From Psychrobacter sp. GP33 (GTDB lineage Bacteria > Pseudomonadota > Gammaproteobacteria > Pseudomonadales > Moraxellaceae), in contig NZ_JACGYX010000004.1 in NCBI RefSeq assembly GCF_014119005.1, positions 248,001 through 312,000 on the forward strand: DNA of 64,000 bases. The letters run 5' to 3'. Both the position numbers and the translations under genes were made by a program. Positions 26,674 to 36,041 of the stretch are shown here, one piece after another. Under the pieces are notes generated by a model, which did not search any database, was not told the origin of the DNA, and saw only the letters and a list, made by a program, of their open reading frames with translations. Positions within the stretch are counted from its first letter, which is position 1. Each line of letters starts with the position of its first letter.

Positions 26674-27309
26674 ATGATTCGAGTATTGGTAGTAGATGAT
26701 CACGATTTAGTGCGAATGGGCATCAGTCGTATGTTGTCTGACAGCACTGATATTGAGGTGGTGGGTGAAGCGGATAGCGGTGATATGGCAATCAAACTTG
26801 CCAAACAGCTGAACCCTGATGTGGTGCTATTAGATGTTAACATGCCTAATATTGGCGGGCTTGAGGCGACTAAACGTTTGATTCAGCTAGATATGAACAT
26901 TAAGATCTTAGCGGTGAGTAGTATGGTGACTCAGCCCTATCCTTCTATGTTATTGAAGGCTGGAGTTAATGGCTATATTACCAAGGGCACCCCGTTAGAT
27001 GAGATGATACGTGCTATTAAAAAACTGTATCAAGGCGGACGTTATTTTAGCCATGATATTGCTGAGCAATTAGCTGAAGTTTTATTATCCGATAATGCCT
27101 CTTCACCATTTGACTTACTGAGTGATCGCGAAAAACAAGTTGCCATGATGGTTGTGAACTGTCAAAGTCCACAGCAGATTGCCGATCAGTTATTTGTTAG
27201 TGTCAAAACCATCAACACCTACCGCTACCGTATTTATGAAAAAGTCGGTGTGGATAGCGATGTAAAATTAACTCATATGGCGATTCGTCATGGTCTCATT
27301 CATCCTTAG
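26674..27309 (+). CDS. gacA: GacA/UvrY-like response regulator
   Basis: This 211-residue NarL-family regulator has a receiver domain with phosphoacceptor Asp54 (VVLLDVNMPNIGGLEAT), acidic pocket VDDHD and conserved Lys104 region (YITKGTP). Its LuxR-type HTH reads LSDREKQVAMMVVNCQSPQQIADQLFVSVKTINTYRYR. The C-terminal LTHMAIRHGLI is characteristic of GacA/UvrY. GacA normally responds to a hybrid kinase GacS/BarA and activates Csr-antagonising small RNAs. No GacS gene is nearby. pilS begins 17 bases downstream on the same strand, so gacA may be co-transcribed with pilS-pilR. Confidence 0.88.
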   Translation: MIRVLVVDDHDLVRMGISRMLSDSTDIEVVGEADSGDMAIKLAKQLNPDVVLLDVNMPNIGGLEATKRLIQLDMNIKILAVSSMVTQPYPSMLLKAGVNGYITKGTPLDEMIRAIKKLYQGGRYFSHDIAEQLAEVLLSDNASSPFDLLSDREKQVAMMVVNCQSPQQIADQLFVSVKTINTYRYRIYEKVGVDSDVKLTHMAIRHGLIHP

Positions 27310-27326
27310 AATGCTGTAATCTTGTT

Positions 27327-29168
27327 ATGAGAACACCTATTTCCTTCATTAGCGACTATTTGCAGCACGGCAATGTCTTGCCTGCGCCTCAACTGCGGCG
27401 TTTAGGTCTGCTTTATAGCAGCTATCGGCTGGTCATCAGCATTTTTTTTGTGGTGATGAGCTATATTACTGCTCATTCTGAGGGCAGTTTGCTGTTGCCC
27501 AGTTTGTTATCGCAAACTGCGCTTAGTGTTTATGTGTTGGTAAGCTTTGGCCTGTTTAATTTATTTTATGTGATGCACAAGCTGGCCTCTCAACAATTAG
27601 CATTTGGGCTGACCCTTGATATCATTATGCTTAGCTTATTGCTGTATACCAACGGCGCTCCAGACTTACAATTAACCTTGTTGTATATGGTCGTGGTTGC
27701 TACCAGCTTTATGCTACTGCAAGGCTCGCAAGCGATTATCATCACTTTATTAGCGGTCATTTTTGTCATCTACCAGCAGTTTTTTTATGCTATTACCAAT
27801 AGTATGAGCCTCACTGACTTGGTCGATGCTCTCCTCATCTCTTTTAGTTTTTTGGCAGTCGGTTTTTTAAGTTGGTCAGTCTCTCAGCGCTTGATTCATG
27901 TTGAAAAAATGGCTTTCCAGCAGGCACAAGAGGTAAAAAGGCTCAGTCATATCAATCAAGAAGTCATCAGTCAGATGCTTAATGGCGTGATGGTCATTGA
28001 TAAAGGCAAGATTGTGTTGGCTAATACTGCAACTTATCAGTTACTGGATCTAAAAGGCATCCGTATAAATGATTCAGGCACTTCACCTGAAACGCTAAAA
28101 AACCAACTCTTTAATTCTGATAAGCCACGTTTTTTACAGTGGTTGCGCCCTACTATTAATCAAAAAAAAGCCACTAATAATCAGCAAAGTAGTGCGCTTC
28201 TGACCGTTCAACAACAAATCCAAGCGTTGCACGCACCATTATTTGATAGTTGTTTAACTGTGGCTGCCGGAATGTCACGAAATTTTATTTATGAGCTACC
28301 GGTAGAGACAAGTACCGCGTTAAGCAATAAGCTACGCATTCAAATTATTCCACTTAAAGATAGTAGCCAACTGATTTTATTGGAAGATTTGCAGCGTGAG
28401 CAAGCGGGCGCTCAACAGTTAAAGCTTGCCTCATTAGGACAATTGACCGCCAGTATCGCTCATGAAATTCGTAATCCATTAGCATCTATCTCACAAGCAA
28501 GTCAGCTATTAATGGAAGATATCATGTTTGATAATGCCAAAAATAGTGATGATGACGGTGTTGAGAATTATGAGCATTCAATAGCTGTCAATCATTCATC
28601 TGCTACGTCATTCAATCATCATGATATATCAGGTAATTATGAGCTATACAAAATTATATTTGCTCAGACCAAACGCGTAAATCGTATTATTGAAGACGTA
28701 TTAAAGTTGTCGCGACAACAGCCCCCAAACCAGCAAACCATCTCTATTATACCGTGGATACACCAGTTTTTAGTTAACTACTTTCCGAATAACGTGGTAC
28801 TTCATGTCTATTCTCAACCCATTATCGAGTTTGATACGCACCAATTAGAGCAAATATTAATTAATCTTATTAATAATGGATTGCGCTATGGTCATCGTGT
28901 CAACCCAGAATCGTCTGTCGAAGTTGAAATTTATAATAAGCAAAATAATGTTATTATTGACATTCTAGATCATGGTAATGGTGTTGATACTGCGCACTTA
29001 AAACAGCTATTTAATCCATTTTTCACCACTGACAAATCAGGAACTGGATTGGGGCTTTATTTATCGCAAGCATTTAGTGAAGCCAATCATGCCCGTTTAC
29101 GCTACGCACCTGAGCATAAGAAAAGCTGCTTTCGTTTGATTATTCCTGCTTTATCGCTGGAAACATAA
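27327..29168 (+). CDS. pilS: Sensor histidine kinase PilS
   Basis: PilS is the inner-membrane kinase that controls PilR and hence type IV pilin transcription. The 613-residue protein has about six hydrophobic helices in residues 30-185, a PAS-like region (about 210-330), the H-box SIAHEIRNPLASISQASQLL with His379, and the ATPase domain with NNGLRYG (N box), ILDHGNGVD (G1) and DKSGTGLGLYLSQ (G2). An insertion of about 45 residues, acidic and then His/Ser-rich, separates the H-box helix from the second dimerisation helix; PilS of Pseudomonas lacks this. pilR follows 137 bases downstream. Confidence 0.92.
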   Translation: MRTPISFISDYLQHGNVLPAPQLRRLGLLYSSYRLVISIFFVVMSYITAHSEGSLLLPSLLSQTALSVYVLVSFGLFNLFYVMHKLASQQLAFGLTLDIIMLSLLLYTNGAPDLQLTLLYMVVVATSFMLLQGSQAIIITLLAVIFVIYQQFFYAITNSMSLTDLVDALLISFSFLAVGFLSWSVSQRLIHVEKMAFQQAQEVKRLSHINQEVISQMLNGVMVIDKGKIVLANTATYQLLDLKGIRINDSGTSPETLKNQLFNSDKPRFLQWLRPTINQKKATNNQQSSALLTVQQQIQALHAPLFDSCLTVAAGMSRNFIYELPVETSTALSNKLRIQIIPLKDSSQLILLEDLQREQAGAQQLKLASLGQLTASIAHEIRNPLASISQASQLLMEDIMFDNAKNSDDDGVENYEHSIAVNHSSATSFNHHDISGNYELYKIIFAQTKRVNRIIEDVLKLSRQQPPNQQTISIIPWIHQFLVNYFPNNVVLHVYSQPIIEFDTHQLEQILINLINNGLRYGHRVNPESSVEVEIYNKQNNVIIDILDHGNGVDTAHLKQLFNPFFTTDKSGTGLGLYLSQAFSEANHARLRYAPEHKKSCFRLIIPALSLET

Positions 29169-29305
29169 TTATTATTATTAATTAATATGGACAGTTAGTG
29201 TTTAAATATACCTATTCAAGCTCTTTTTAGCATTCGTTTTAACCCTTTAGATTCGACCCACAATTTTTTATTATTTGTACATATTGAATACATTTGAGGT
29301 GATAT

Positions 29306-30988
29306 ATGACAGCAACAGCGCTGATAGTTGATGACGAAGTAGATTTATGTCGGCTGATGCAAATCACTTTGACAAAGATGGGTATTAAAAGCGATGTTGC
29401 CTATAGTTTAGCTCAAGCCGAAGGGTACTGGAATTCTAATAGTTATGACTTTTGTTTAACTGATTTAAATTTACCAGATGGTTCGGGACTGGATTTGGTC
29501 AAGCGCATCAGCAGCAGTTCAAGTACCCCGATTGCGGTTATTACAGCACATGGTAGTATGGATTTAGCGATTGAGGCATTAAAGCTTGGGGCATTCGATT
29601 TTGTGAATAAACCGCTTGAATTGCCACGCCTACGCCAACTGGTTGAAAGTGCTTTGAAAGTGATTCGGCAAGATAGCAATGTTAAAGTAGTAAGCCTGCA
29701 TACACCAGAGCAACAGCTATTAGACAGTCGTCTTATCGGTAACTCAGCTGTCATGCATCATCTCAAAAGCACTATTTTAAAATTGGCACGCTCGCAGGCA
29801 CCTGTATTTTTATCAGGGGCATCAGGCACGGGTAAAGAAGTGGTGGCACGACTCATTCATGATTTGAGCGCCCGCCGAGATGGAAGTTTTGTACCTGTCA
29901 ACTGCGGGGCAATCCCATCGGAGCTCATGGAGTCTGAGTTTTTCGGTCATAAAAAAGGAAGCTTTACCGGTGCAGTGGCGGATAAGCAAGGACTATTTCA
30001 GCAAGCCAGCGGCGGCACACTATTTTTGGATGAAGTCGCAGATTTACCGCTTGCCATGCAGGTAAAGCTGCTACGCGCCATTCAAGAAAAAACGGTTCGT
30101 GCCATTGGTGATACGCGTGAAATTCCTGTCGATATCCGGATTCTTTCAGCCACTCATAAAGATTTAAATCAATTGGTACAAAGTGGCGCTTTTAGACAAG
30201 ATTTATATTATCGTATTAATGTTATTGAGTTAAAACTACCCGCGCTTAACGAACGCTATGAAGATATCCCCGCGTTAGCCCAACATTTTTTAATGCTCAT
30301 TGCCGAAGAATGGCAATTAGAACACCCATCCGAATTATCACCTGCTGCTTATCAACGTTTACAACAGCATAATTTTGCTGGTAATGTTCGCGAACTGCGT
30401 AATATTCTCGAGCGCGCCATTACCTTATCGGAAACGATTTTGATTGAGGTGGCACATTTAGGCTTGCCTGAAATAACTGCCCATGATGAACCTAATGATA
30501 AAAATACAACAGTTAAACAGACTATAAACGACAAGCCATCCAATACTCAGAATACCAGTAATACGACTTCGGCTTCTCATTTACGGCCGTCTGATAGTAC
30601 AGTACCACCTATTCAAGCCAATGTTCAAAACAAGACGGGACAAATAGCGCTAAATTCTTATCGCACCAATGGCTATTCTTACTCTAGCGCTATTAAAGGG
30701 ATTATCTCTCAGCATTTTGAGTCGACTTTTGCGCAAAACAAATTGACCGATGATAAGACTATTAAAAATACAGATACGCTATCTGATACCTCATCAGTGC
30801 TGCCAGAAGATAGGGACGAATTACCTACAATAGGGCTAGAAGCATATTTACAAGAGCAAGAAGAGCGTCTAATTATTAAAGCGCTGCAACAAACCAGAGG
30901 TAATAAAACTCAAGCAGCCGAACTACTGGGCACGACTTTTCGCTCGCTACGTTATCGAATGAAAAAGCTAGAAATCGATGACGATTAA
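29306..30988 (+). CDS. pilR: Sigma-54-dependent response regulator PilR
   Basis: PilR activates pilA with RpoN. The 560-residue NtrC-type protein has a receiver domain with Asp53 (CLTDLNLPDGSG). The AAA+ domain carries Walker A GASGTGKEVV near residue 171, the sigma-54 contact loop GSFTGA, Walker B GGTLFLDEVADLP and the arginine finger region FRQDLYYRINVIELKLP. A Fis-type HTH closes the protein (TRGNKTQAAELLGTTFRSLRYRMKKL). A long Asn/Thr/Ser-rich linker (about residues 395-505) is inserted between the ATPase and HTH domains, longer than in Pseudomonas PilR (total about 445). The pairing with pilS makes the assignment firm. Confidence 0.94.
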   Translation: MTATALIVDDEVDLCRLMQITLTKMGIKSDVAYSLAQAEGYWNSNSYDFCLTDLNLPDGSGLDLVKRISSSSSTPIAVITAHGSMDLAIEALKLGAFDFVNKPLELPRLRQLVESALKVIRQDSNVKVVSLHTPEQQLLDSRLIGNSAVMHHLKSTILKLARSQAPVFLSGASGTGKEVVARLIHDLSARRDGSFVPVNCGAIPSELMESEFFGHKKGSFTGAVADKQGLFQQASGGTLFLDEVADLPLAMQVKLLRAIQEKTVRAIGDTREIPVDIRILSATHKDLNQLVQSGAFRQDLYYRINVIELKLPALNERYEDIPALAQHFLMLIAEEWQLEHPSELSPAAYQRLQQHNFAGNVRELRNILERAITLSETILIEVAHLGLPEITAHDEPNDKNTTVKQTINDKPSNTQNTSNTTSASHLRPSDSTVPPIQANVQNKTGQIALNSYRTNGYSYSSAIKGIISQHFESTFAQNKLTDDKTIKNTDTLSDTSSVLPEDRDELPTIGLEAYLQEQEERLIIKALQQTRGNKTQAAELLGTTFRSLRYRMKKLEIDDD

Positions 30989-31059
30989 CAAACTAAGAAC
31001 GCTTAGCCACTTACTTAATAGCGCGTACGGTTTTAAAGTAAAGTCATCAATAAGCTTTA

Positions 31060-32793
31060 CTATTTATCAATAATGATGCTACTTTTTGCCTCATTATTTT
31101 TATGATCAATGCTTTTAGAATCAATGTTTTTAGAATTAATACTTTTAGCGTCACCTTGTACAAGACGAATACCAGAGGAGCTGATTTGCTTGCGTAATAA
31201 TGCAAGTGCTTGTTGCTCCCAACCTTGTTCATTGCCTGATAAGCGCACATCTGGCTGTACGCCAATTTTTTCTATTTGCTTACCGTTTGCTGTAAGATAA
31301 TGAGCAACGGTAAGTTTAATTGCTTGCTCATTATTAAGCGGTATCACTGATTGTACTGACCCCTTACCATAGCTGACCTCGCCCACAATAGTGGCGCGTT
31401 TTTGCGTTTGCAAACTACTGGCAAGTACTTCAGCAGCAGAGGCTGAATACCGGTTTTGTAGTATCATTAGCGGCAATGGCTTAAGCACAGCGCTACCCCG
31501 CGTGGTTAAGGTGCTGGTTTCACGTTGACGTCCTTTAACTTGTACTACCTTGGTATCTTCCATAAATAAGCTGGCTACTTGTACCGCTGAGGTCAGTACG
31601 CCGCCCGGATTATCACGTACATCCAATAATATAGCCGTGACAGGAGCATTTAAGTCAGTTAAGCTTTTTAAAATTTGCTCCCGACTGTTATTTTGAAAAG
31701 CAGGCAGCCGCACAATAGCAATACCGTTTACAAGGCGCGTTTCAATCGCTTGAGAGTGCATATTATTGCGCTGCAAGGTGCTGCTATGTTTGCGACGTCC
31801 TGCTTTTGAGGTAATGACATCAACTTGTGTGCCTGCAACGCCGGTGAGCAACTGCTGAATATCATTATTAAGCTTACTCTCATCCAATTTAAATTCATCA
31901 ATTTGATGCAGATAATCCCCAATAGTGATGCCTTTTTTATCCGCAGATGAATTATTTTTAACATCAGTGATTACCCAATAACCAAGTTTGGAATCATAAT
32001 CAGCCTTAATCCCGACATCCCCAACATCACCTTCGGTAAAGGCACGTAGGTTTTCATAAGCCGCAGCATCTAAAAATTCAGCGTGACTGTCCAAATTAGT
32101 CAACATACCGCTCATAGCGTTATTGAATAATACTTCATCATTAACCGGCTCAACATATTCGCGCCGTATCAAGTCAACTACCGACACAAATGTCTTTAAG
32201 GTTTCAGGTGAAATGGCATTTAGAGATACTTGTGCGACGCTATCAGGAATATCAGTATTAATGTTCGGAGGCGTGGTGGGTCGTTTAACATTCGCATTGT
32301 TGATAATCGCTGTGGTATCTGGTGCTTCATCAATCCAATCATCGGTTTGATCCACAACCGCTGCAATATCATCTAGCTCATCGGCACCATCCTCTGCACT
32401 GACTTCATCACTTTTTAGATTAATGAGTTTTAAACCCGCAGTAGGATTAAGAATAGTTGATTTAATAACCGGTTTGACAGGGGTCTTAATCGTATTAACT
32501 GGCTTCTTTTTTACCGACCTGCTTGATACTTGCTTAGCTGGCACACTTTTGGTTGACCCTGTTTTACTTTGAATGGCGCTCTTATTTTTTACCGCACTGG
32601 CAATGGGCGCTTTTACATTAGGCGACTTAACAGGGCTGGCTGCCAGTGCCGCTTGAGAATAGATATTAAGCACCCCTAACAGCCCAAATAACGCTATTTT
32701 TATTATCGGTCGCTGCCATACATACGTAACGGACGACAATAATTTTAATGGGCACGATAAGGGATGAGCGGATAAGCGCATAAAAAGACTCAT
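31060..32793 (-). CDS. Carboxyl-terminal processing protease, S41 family (CtpA-like)
   Basis: This periplasmic serine protease cleaves exposed C-termini of envelope proteins. An N-terminal hydrophobic segment (IIKIALFGLLGVLNIYSQAALA) acts as a signal or anchor, followed by about 110 Lys/Ser/Asp-rich residues. Then come the S41 N-terminal helices (FVSVVDLIRREYVEP), a PDZ domain (DVGIKADYDSKLGYWV to GTQVDVIT) and the protease core. The core has nucleophile Ser in NRYSASAAEVLASSL and general base Lys in SYGKGSVQSVIPL. The frame stays open to 32934, but the gpmI terminator at 32873-32901 lies in that part, so a start at 32793 or 32781 is more likely. The C-terminal tail is Asn/Lys/Ser-rich. Confidence 0.88.
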   Translation of the reverse strand: MSLFMRLSAHPLSCPLKLLSSVTYVWQRPIIKIALFGLLGVLNIYSQAALAASPVKSPNVKAPIASAVKNKSAIQSKTGSTKSVPAKQVSSRSVKKKPVNTIKTPVKPVIKSTILNPTAGLKLINLKSDEVSAEDGADELDDIAAVVDQTDDWIDEAPDTTAIINNANVKRPTTPPNINTDIPDSVAQVSLNAISPETLKTFVSVVDLIRREYVEPVNDEVLFNNAMSGMLTNLDSHAEFLDAAAYENLRAFTEGDVGDVGIKADYDSKLGYWVITDVKNNSSADKKGITIGDYLHQIDEFKLDESKLNNDIQQLLTGVAGTQVDVITSKAGRRKHSSTLQRNNMHSQAIETRLVNGIAIVRLPAFQNNSREQILKSLTDLNAPVTAILLDVRDNPGGVLTSAVQVASLFMEDTKVVQVKGRQRETSTLTTRGSAVLKPLPLMILQNRYSASAAEVLASSLQTQKRATIVGEVSYGKGSVQSVIPLNNEQAIKLTVAHYLTANGKQIEKIGVQPDVRLSGNEQGWEQQALALLRKQISSSGIRLVQGDAKSINSKNIDSKSIDHKNNEAKSSIIIDK

Positions 32794-32869
32794 ATAAAAT
32801 AAAAAAGAGAGGTCAAATGGAGATATAAAGGTAATGAGCAGTAGTATAGCAATAAATACGCGACACATG

Positions 32870-32903
32870 AAAAAGGGAAGGATAATAGATATCCTTCCCT
32901 TAA
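32870..32903 (-). terminator. Terminator of gpmI
   Basis: AAGGGAAGGATA (32873-32884) pairs perfectly with TATCCTTCCCTT (32890-32901) around a five-base loop. Read on the minus strand it is followed by TTTTT. It lies about 100 bases after the gpmI stop codon. Confidence 0.88.
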
Positions 32904-32998
32904 CAAGTTGTAAATAACCATTAAGTGTCGACAATGTTAAGCTGTAAAGATTCGGATAGCCACATTTATTACTATAGTTATAATTTAAGAATTTATAA

Positions 32999-34639
32999 TT
33001 AAACTGGAATTAGTAAATTCTCGCCCGTCATCTCAGTAGGCGCATCAAGATCCATCAATGCCAAAATCGTTGGTGCGATATCACTCAACTTGCCACCTTT
33101 ACGCACTCGCACTTTTTGCTCACCAACATAAATAAGCGGTACATGCTCTGTGGTATGCTGAGTGTGGACTTGCCCACTTTCATAATCTTGCATTTGCTCG
33201 CAATTACCATGATCAGCGGTAATCAGAATGTCGCCGCCCGCAGCACGCACTGCTGATTCAATACGACCTACGCACACATCAAGCGCTTCTACGGCTTTAA
33301 CGGTCGCATCAAAAACGCCCGTATGCCCGACCATATCGCCATTGGCATAGTTCACGATTAATACATCGTATTCACCAGATTCAATAGCAGCAACTAACTT
33401 ATCCGTTACTTCAGGCGCACTCATTTCTGGTTGTAAATCGTAAGTAGCTACATTTGGAGAGGGTACTAAAATACGCGTCTCACCGGTGTATTCTGCCTCA
33501 CGGCCACCACTAAAGAAAAAAGTGACGTGCGCATATTTTTCAGTTTCAGCAATACGTAGCTGGGTTTTGCCGTTATCTTGCAGATATTCGCCTAACGTAT
33601 TACTCAATGACGTTGGATAGTAAGCAATACTAGTATTTGCGCTATCTGCCAAAATATCTGAGTACTTGGTCAACATTACAAAGGCAGCAAGCTTAGGACG
33701 CTTATGACGGGCAAATCCTGAAAACTCATGGTCAGGCAAGACAAATGCCTGTGCCAACTCACGCGCACGGTCAGAGCGGAAGTTCATAAATATCAGCGCA
33801 TCATTATCATCAACGGTAAATGGCATCTCATCACGACCGATTACAATCGTTGGATTAATAAATTCGTCAGTCTCACGTGCTTTATAAGCTGCTTGTATCG
33901 CCCCATCAGCACGAGTAGCTAGGCGATCCGCTTTACCTTCTGTCAACAGCTCATAGGCTTTTTGTACGCGATCCCAGCGATTGTCACGATCCATCGCATA
34001 ATAACGCCCGATGATACTGGCAATGCGTACTCGACCTTCGTAATGAGCATTCAGCTTTTCAATATAATCACGCAAGCGATTAATATACTTATCAGCAGAC
34101 TTAGGTGGCGTATCGCGACCATCTAAAAAGCAATGCACAAAAACATTCTTCGCCCCATGGACTAAAGCGGAGTGACACATGCCCTCAATATGATCTTGAT
34201 GTGAATGCACACCACCATCCGACAATAAACCCATGATATGTACGTTACCACCCAGCTCATTCGCCGCTTGTACCGCGCCAACTAATGCCTCGTTTTTATA
34301 AAAATCGCGGTTAGCCAATTCATTTGAGATACGCGTTGAGTCCTGATAAAGCACACGTCCAGCACCTAAATTCATATGCCCCACTTCAGAGTTACCAAAC
34401 TGACCATCTGGCAATCCCACATCCTCTCCCGATGCAGATATCAGCCCATGTGGATACTGTTGATAAATCTTATCTAGATTGGGCATATTGGCAGCAGCGA
34501 TGGCGTTATCCTTCACCTCTTCACGATGTCCAAAGCCATCCAATATCATTAACACATGCGGTATTTTTTTATTTAGCTTGTTATTAGCTTGGGTCTGATT
34601 CTCGTCAATAGACTCTGATTGTTGCTGCGTACTGGTCAT
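32999..34639 (-). CDS. gpmI: 2,3-bisphosphoglycerate-independent phosphoglycerate mutase
   Basis: GpmI interconverts 3- and 2-phosphoglycerate through a phosphoserine intermediate with two manganese ions. The 546-residue protein has the metal-binding start [13 protein letters not shown] (Asp34), the catalytic Ser84 in [11 protein letters not shown], and [39 protein letters not shown] and [11 protein letters not shown] (metal ligands) complete the set. About 25 extra Gln/Asn-rich residues precede the core. The start ATG 34637-34639 is preceded by GAGGAGCGG. Together with fba and pgk in this window it covers the lower part of glycolysis and gluconeogenesis. Confidence 0.97.
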   Translation of the reverse strand: MTSTQQQSESIDENQTQANNKLNKKIPHVLMILDGFGHREEVKDNAIAAANMPNLDKIYQQYPHGLISASGEDVGLPDGQFGNSEVGHMNLGAGRVLYQDSTRISNELANRDFYKNEALVGAVQAANELGGNVHIMGLLSDGGVHSHQDHIEGMCHSALVHGAKNVFVHCFLDGRDTPPKSADKYINRLRDYIEKLNAHYEGRVRIASIIGRYYAMDRDNRWDRVQKAYELLTEGKADRLATRADGAIQAAYKARETDEFINPTIVIGRDEMPFTVDDNDALIFMNFRSDRARELAQAFVLPDHEFSGFARHKRPKLAAFVMLTKYSDILADSANTSIAYYPTSLSNTLGEYLQDNGKTQLRIAETEKYAHVTFFFSGGREAEYTGETRILVPSPNVATYDLQPEMSAPEVTDKLVAAIESGEYDVLIVNYANGDMVGHTGVFDATVKAVEALDVCVGRIESAVRAAGGDILITADHGNCEQMQDYESGQVHTQHTTEHVPLIYVGEQKVRVRKGGKLSDIAPTILALMDLDAPTEMTGENLLIPV

Positions 34640-34877
34640 AGATTACCGCTCCTCAAGTGAATGAACGCCTATCGTGCATTATTAGAATGAATTAGCATTG
34701 ATACTTATCAAGTCATACATACTACCACAAATACTAAAATACATGAAAAATCAACCCTTTTTAAAAAAGTTCATACCTATTTTTTAATTGACCTTATTAA
34801 TATTTAACCTAGATCATTGATAATATAGAAGTGATAGACCTCCTAGTGACTCTCACGTATCAAACTGTAAATCAGAC

Positions 34878-34906
34878 TTGCAATCGCGTTTTTCATTGGG
34901 TAATAT
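34878..34906 (+). promoter_or_regulatory. Sigma-70 promoter of the 6S RNA gene
   Basis: TTGCAA (34878-34883) and TATAAT-like TAATAT (34901-34906) are separated by exactly 17 bases. The predicted start, 6-7 bases later, coincides with the closing stem of the 6S RNA. Confidence 0.78.
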
Positions 34907-34911
34907 GGTTT

Positions 34912-35104
34912 TATTCTGGAGTGTTAGCTAGTAGATGTTTATTCCCTGAGCCGATAATGTTATACCTGGATGCGCTACCTATTGCTTCATTGTGTATGCC
35001 TGCACCGCTTGCGGTGACTCAGGAAACCTGCAGAGGCAGTGACGTATCCGCCCTGAACTTCACGGTTCATGGGTCATCATCTTACGGCGGCACTCCGGTT
35101 GTTA
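34912..35104 (+). ncRNA. ssrS: 6S RNA
   Basis: 6S RNA binds sigma-70 RNA polymerase as a promoter mimic in stationary phase. The segment contains CCCTGAGCCGATA (34944-34956), identical to the conserved 5' half of 6S RNA. Its partner side reads CCGCCCTGAACTTCACGGTTCATGGG and then CTTACGGCGGCA, which parallels the E. coli 3' half (CCTTGAACCAAGGGTTCAAGGG, CTGCGGCGGCA). The ends close as TCTGGAGTG with CACTCCGG, and the length of about 193 bases is typical. A promoter lies at the expected distance. The exact 3' end is estimated. It stands alone between gpmI and fxsA, not beside zapA or fau as in enterobacteria. Confidence 0.9.
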
Positions 35105-35189
35105 ATTTAAGTGACTGTCATTTATTATTTAGCAAAAGTGCGATAGAAATGATATGTCCAAGTATTGTCCATAGACATTAAGATAAATA

Positions 35190-35231
35190 TTAAAAAGCCC
35201 CTTTAACTAATCATTAAAGGGGCTTTTTTTA
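35190..35231. terminator. Bidirectional terminator between 6S RNA and fxsA
   Basis: AAAAAGCCCCTTTAA (35192-35206) pairs with TTAAAGGGGCTTTTT (35214-35228), a perfect 15-base stem with T- and A-runs on both sides. It lies downstream of both the plus-strand 6S RNA and the minus-strand fxsA. Confidence 0.92.
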
Positions 35232-35255
35232 TATAAGATACTAGGTATTTATAAA

Positions 35256-35912
35256 TTATTCATCATTAGCAGATTTAGTAATTTCCTTAACATCTTTTGG
35301 AATATCTTTAGCCGTACCATCAACGGTTGTATGCTGCTTAAACACATCGCCAAATGGGTTTTGTTGCTGCTGACTAAATGGGTTTTGTTGCTGCTGACCA
35401 AATGGGTTTTGTCCACCCATACCGCCTGCACCACCGAACGGGTTTTGTCCGCCCATTCCTCCCATGCCACCAAAGGGATTCTGTCCACCACCCATTTGAC
35501 CGCCCATCTGTTTTGCCATCATTTCCATCATTTTTTGCTGATTATTCATGACATATTTATTCGCCATATCTTTTAGTTTCTTTTGTACAGGCGGTAATAC
35601 AACCAATAATGCTAGCAAATCACTAATAACACCAGGAATCAGTAGTAATAGCCCAGCGACCGCCATGGCGACGCTTTTAAGCATAGTAGACTCTTGCGGA
35701 CGCATAGCAGGGTTCATCATACCGCCGGCTTTCATTTGCTGCGCCATCGGATTTAGCGCCACCATACCTTTGCGAATGAGCGAAATACCAATCACAGCAG
35801 CAATGATAAACCAGCCAAATACTAGCCAGCCACTAACAAACTGTGCCATTAAGTACCACAGTAGCATTTCAATAATAAACCAAACGATGGCAATACCGAC
35901 TATCTGACCCAT
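35256..35912 (-). CDS. fxsA: FxsA family membrane protein with NPFG-repeat tail
   Basis: FxsA is a cytoplasmic-membrane protein; in E. coli its overproduction relieves phage T7 exclusion by F plasmids. The 218-residue protein has hydrophobic helices at residues 5-45 and about 75-100 (AMAVAGLLLLIPGVISDLLALLVVLPPV, the FxsA core, IRKGM upstream). The second half is unusual: Gly/Met/Gln-rich repeats with five QNPF units (GGMGGMGGQNPFGGAGGMGG), then an acidic and Lys-rich end. E. coli FxsA is about 158 residues with a different tail. The underlying DNA has near-identical 24-base units around 35345-35412. The 5' end diverges from ruvC. Confidence 0.88.
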   Translation of the reverse strand: MGQIVGIAIVWFIIEMLLWYLMAQFVSGWLVFGWFIIAAVIGISLIRKGMVALNPMAQQMKAGGMMNPAMRPQESTMLKSVAMAVAGLLLLIPGVISDLLALLVVLPPVQKKLKDMANKYVMNNQQKMMEMMAKQMGGQMGGGQNPFGGMGGMGGQNPFGGAGGMGGQNPFGQQQQNPFSQQQQNPFGDVFKQHTTVDGTAKDIPKDVKEITKSANDE

Positions 35913-36041
35913 AAAGTGTCGTCCTGTAAAATAATAAAATAAAATCTGCGCATAAATTAAAATGGTTAACTTATGATGTATATGGGGATGGCTTGCTATA
36001 CTATCAAACTTGTAAGCATTTTTTAAGTGATATGGAAAACT

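Noticed and set aside
34831-35181. Plus-strand open frame of 116 residues
   Set aside because: It overlaps the 6S RNA gene, lacks a ribosome-binding site and shows no protein family features.
35331-35907. Plus-strand open frames opposite fxsA
   Set aside because: They mirror the repeated fxsA codons and have no family features.
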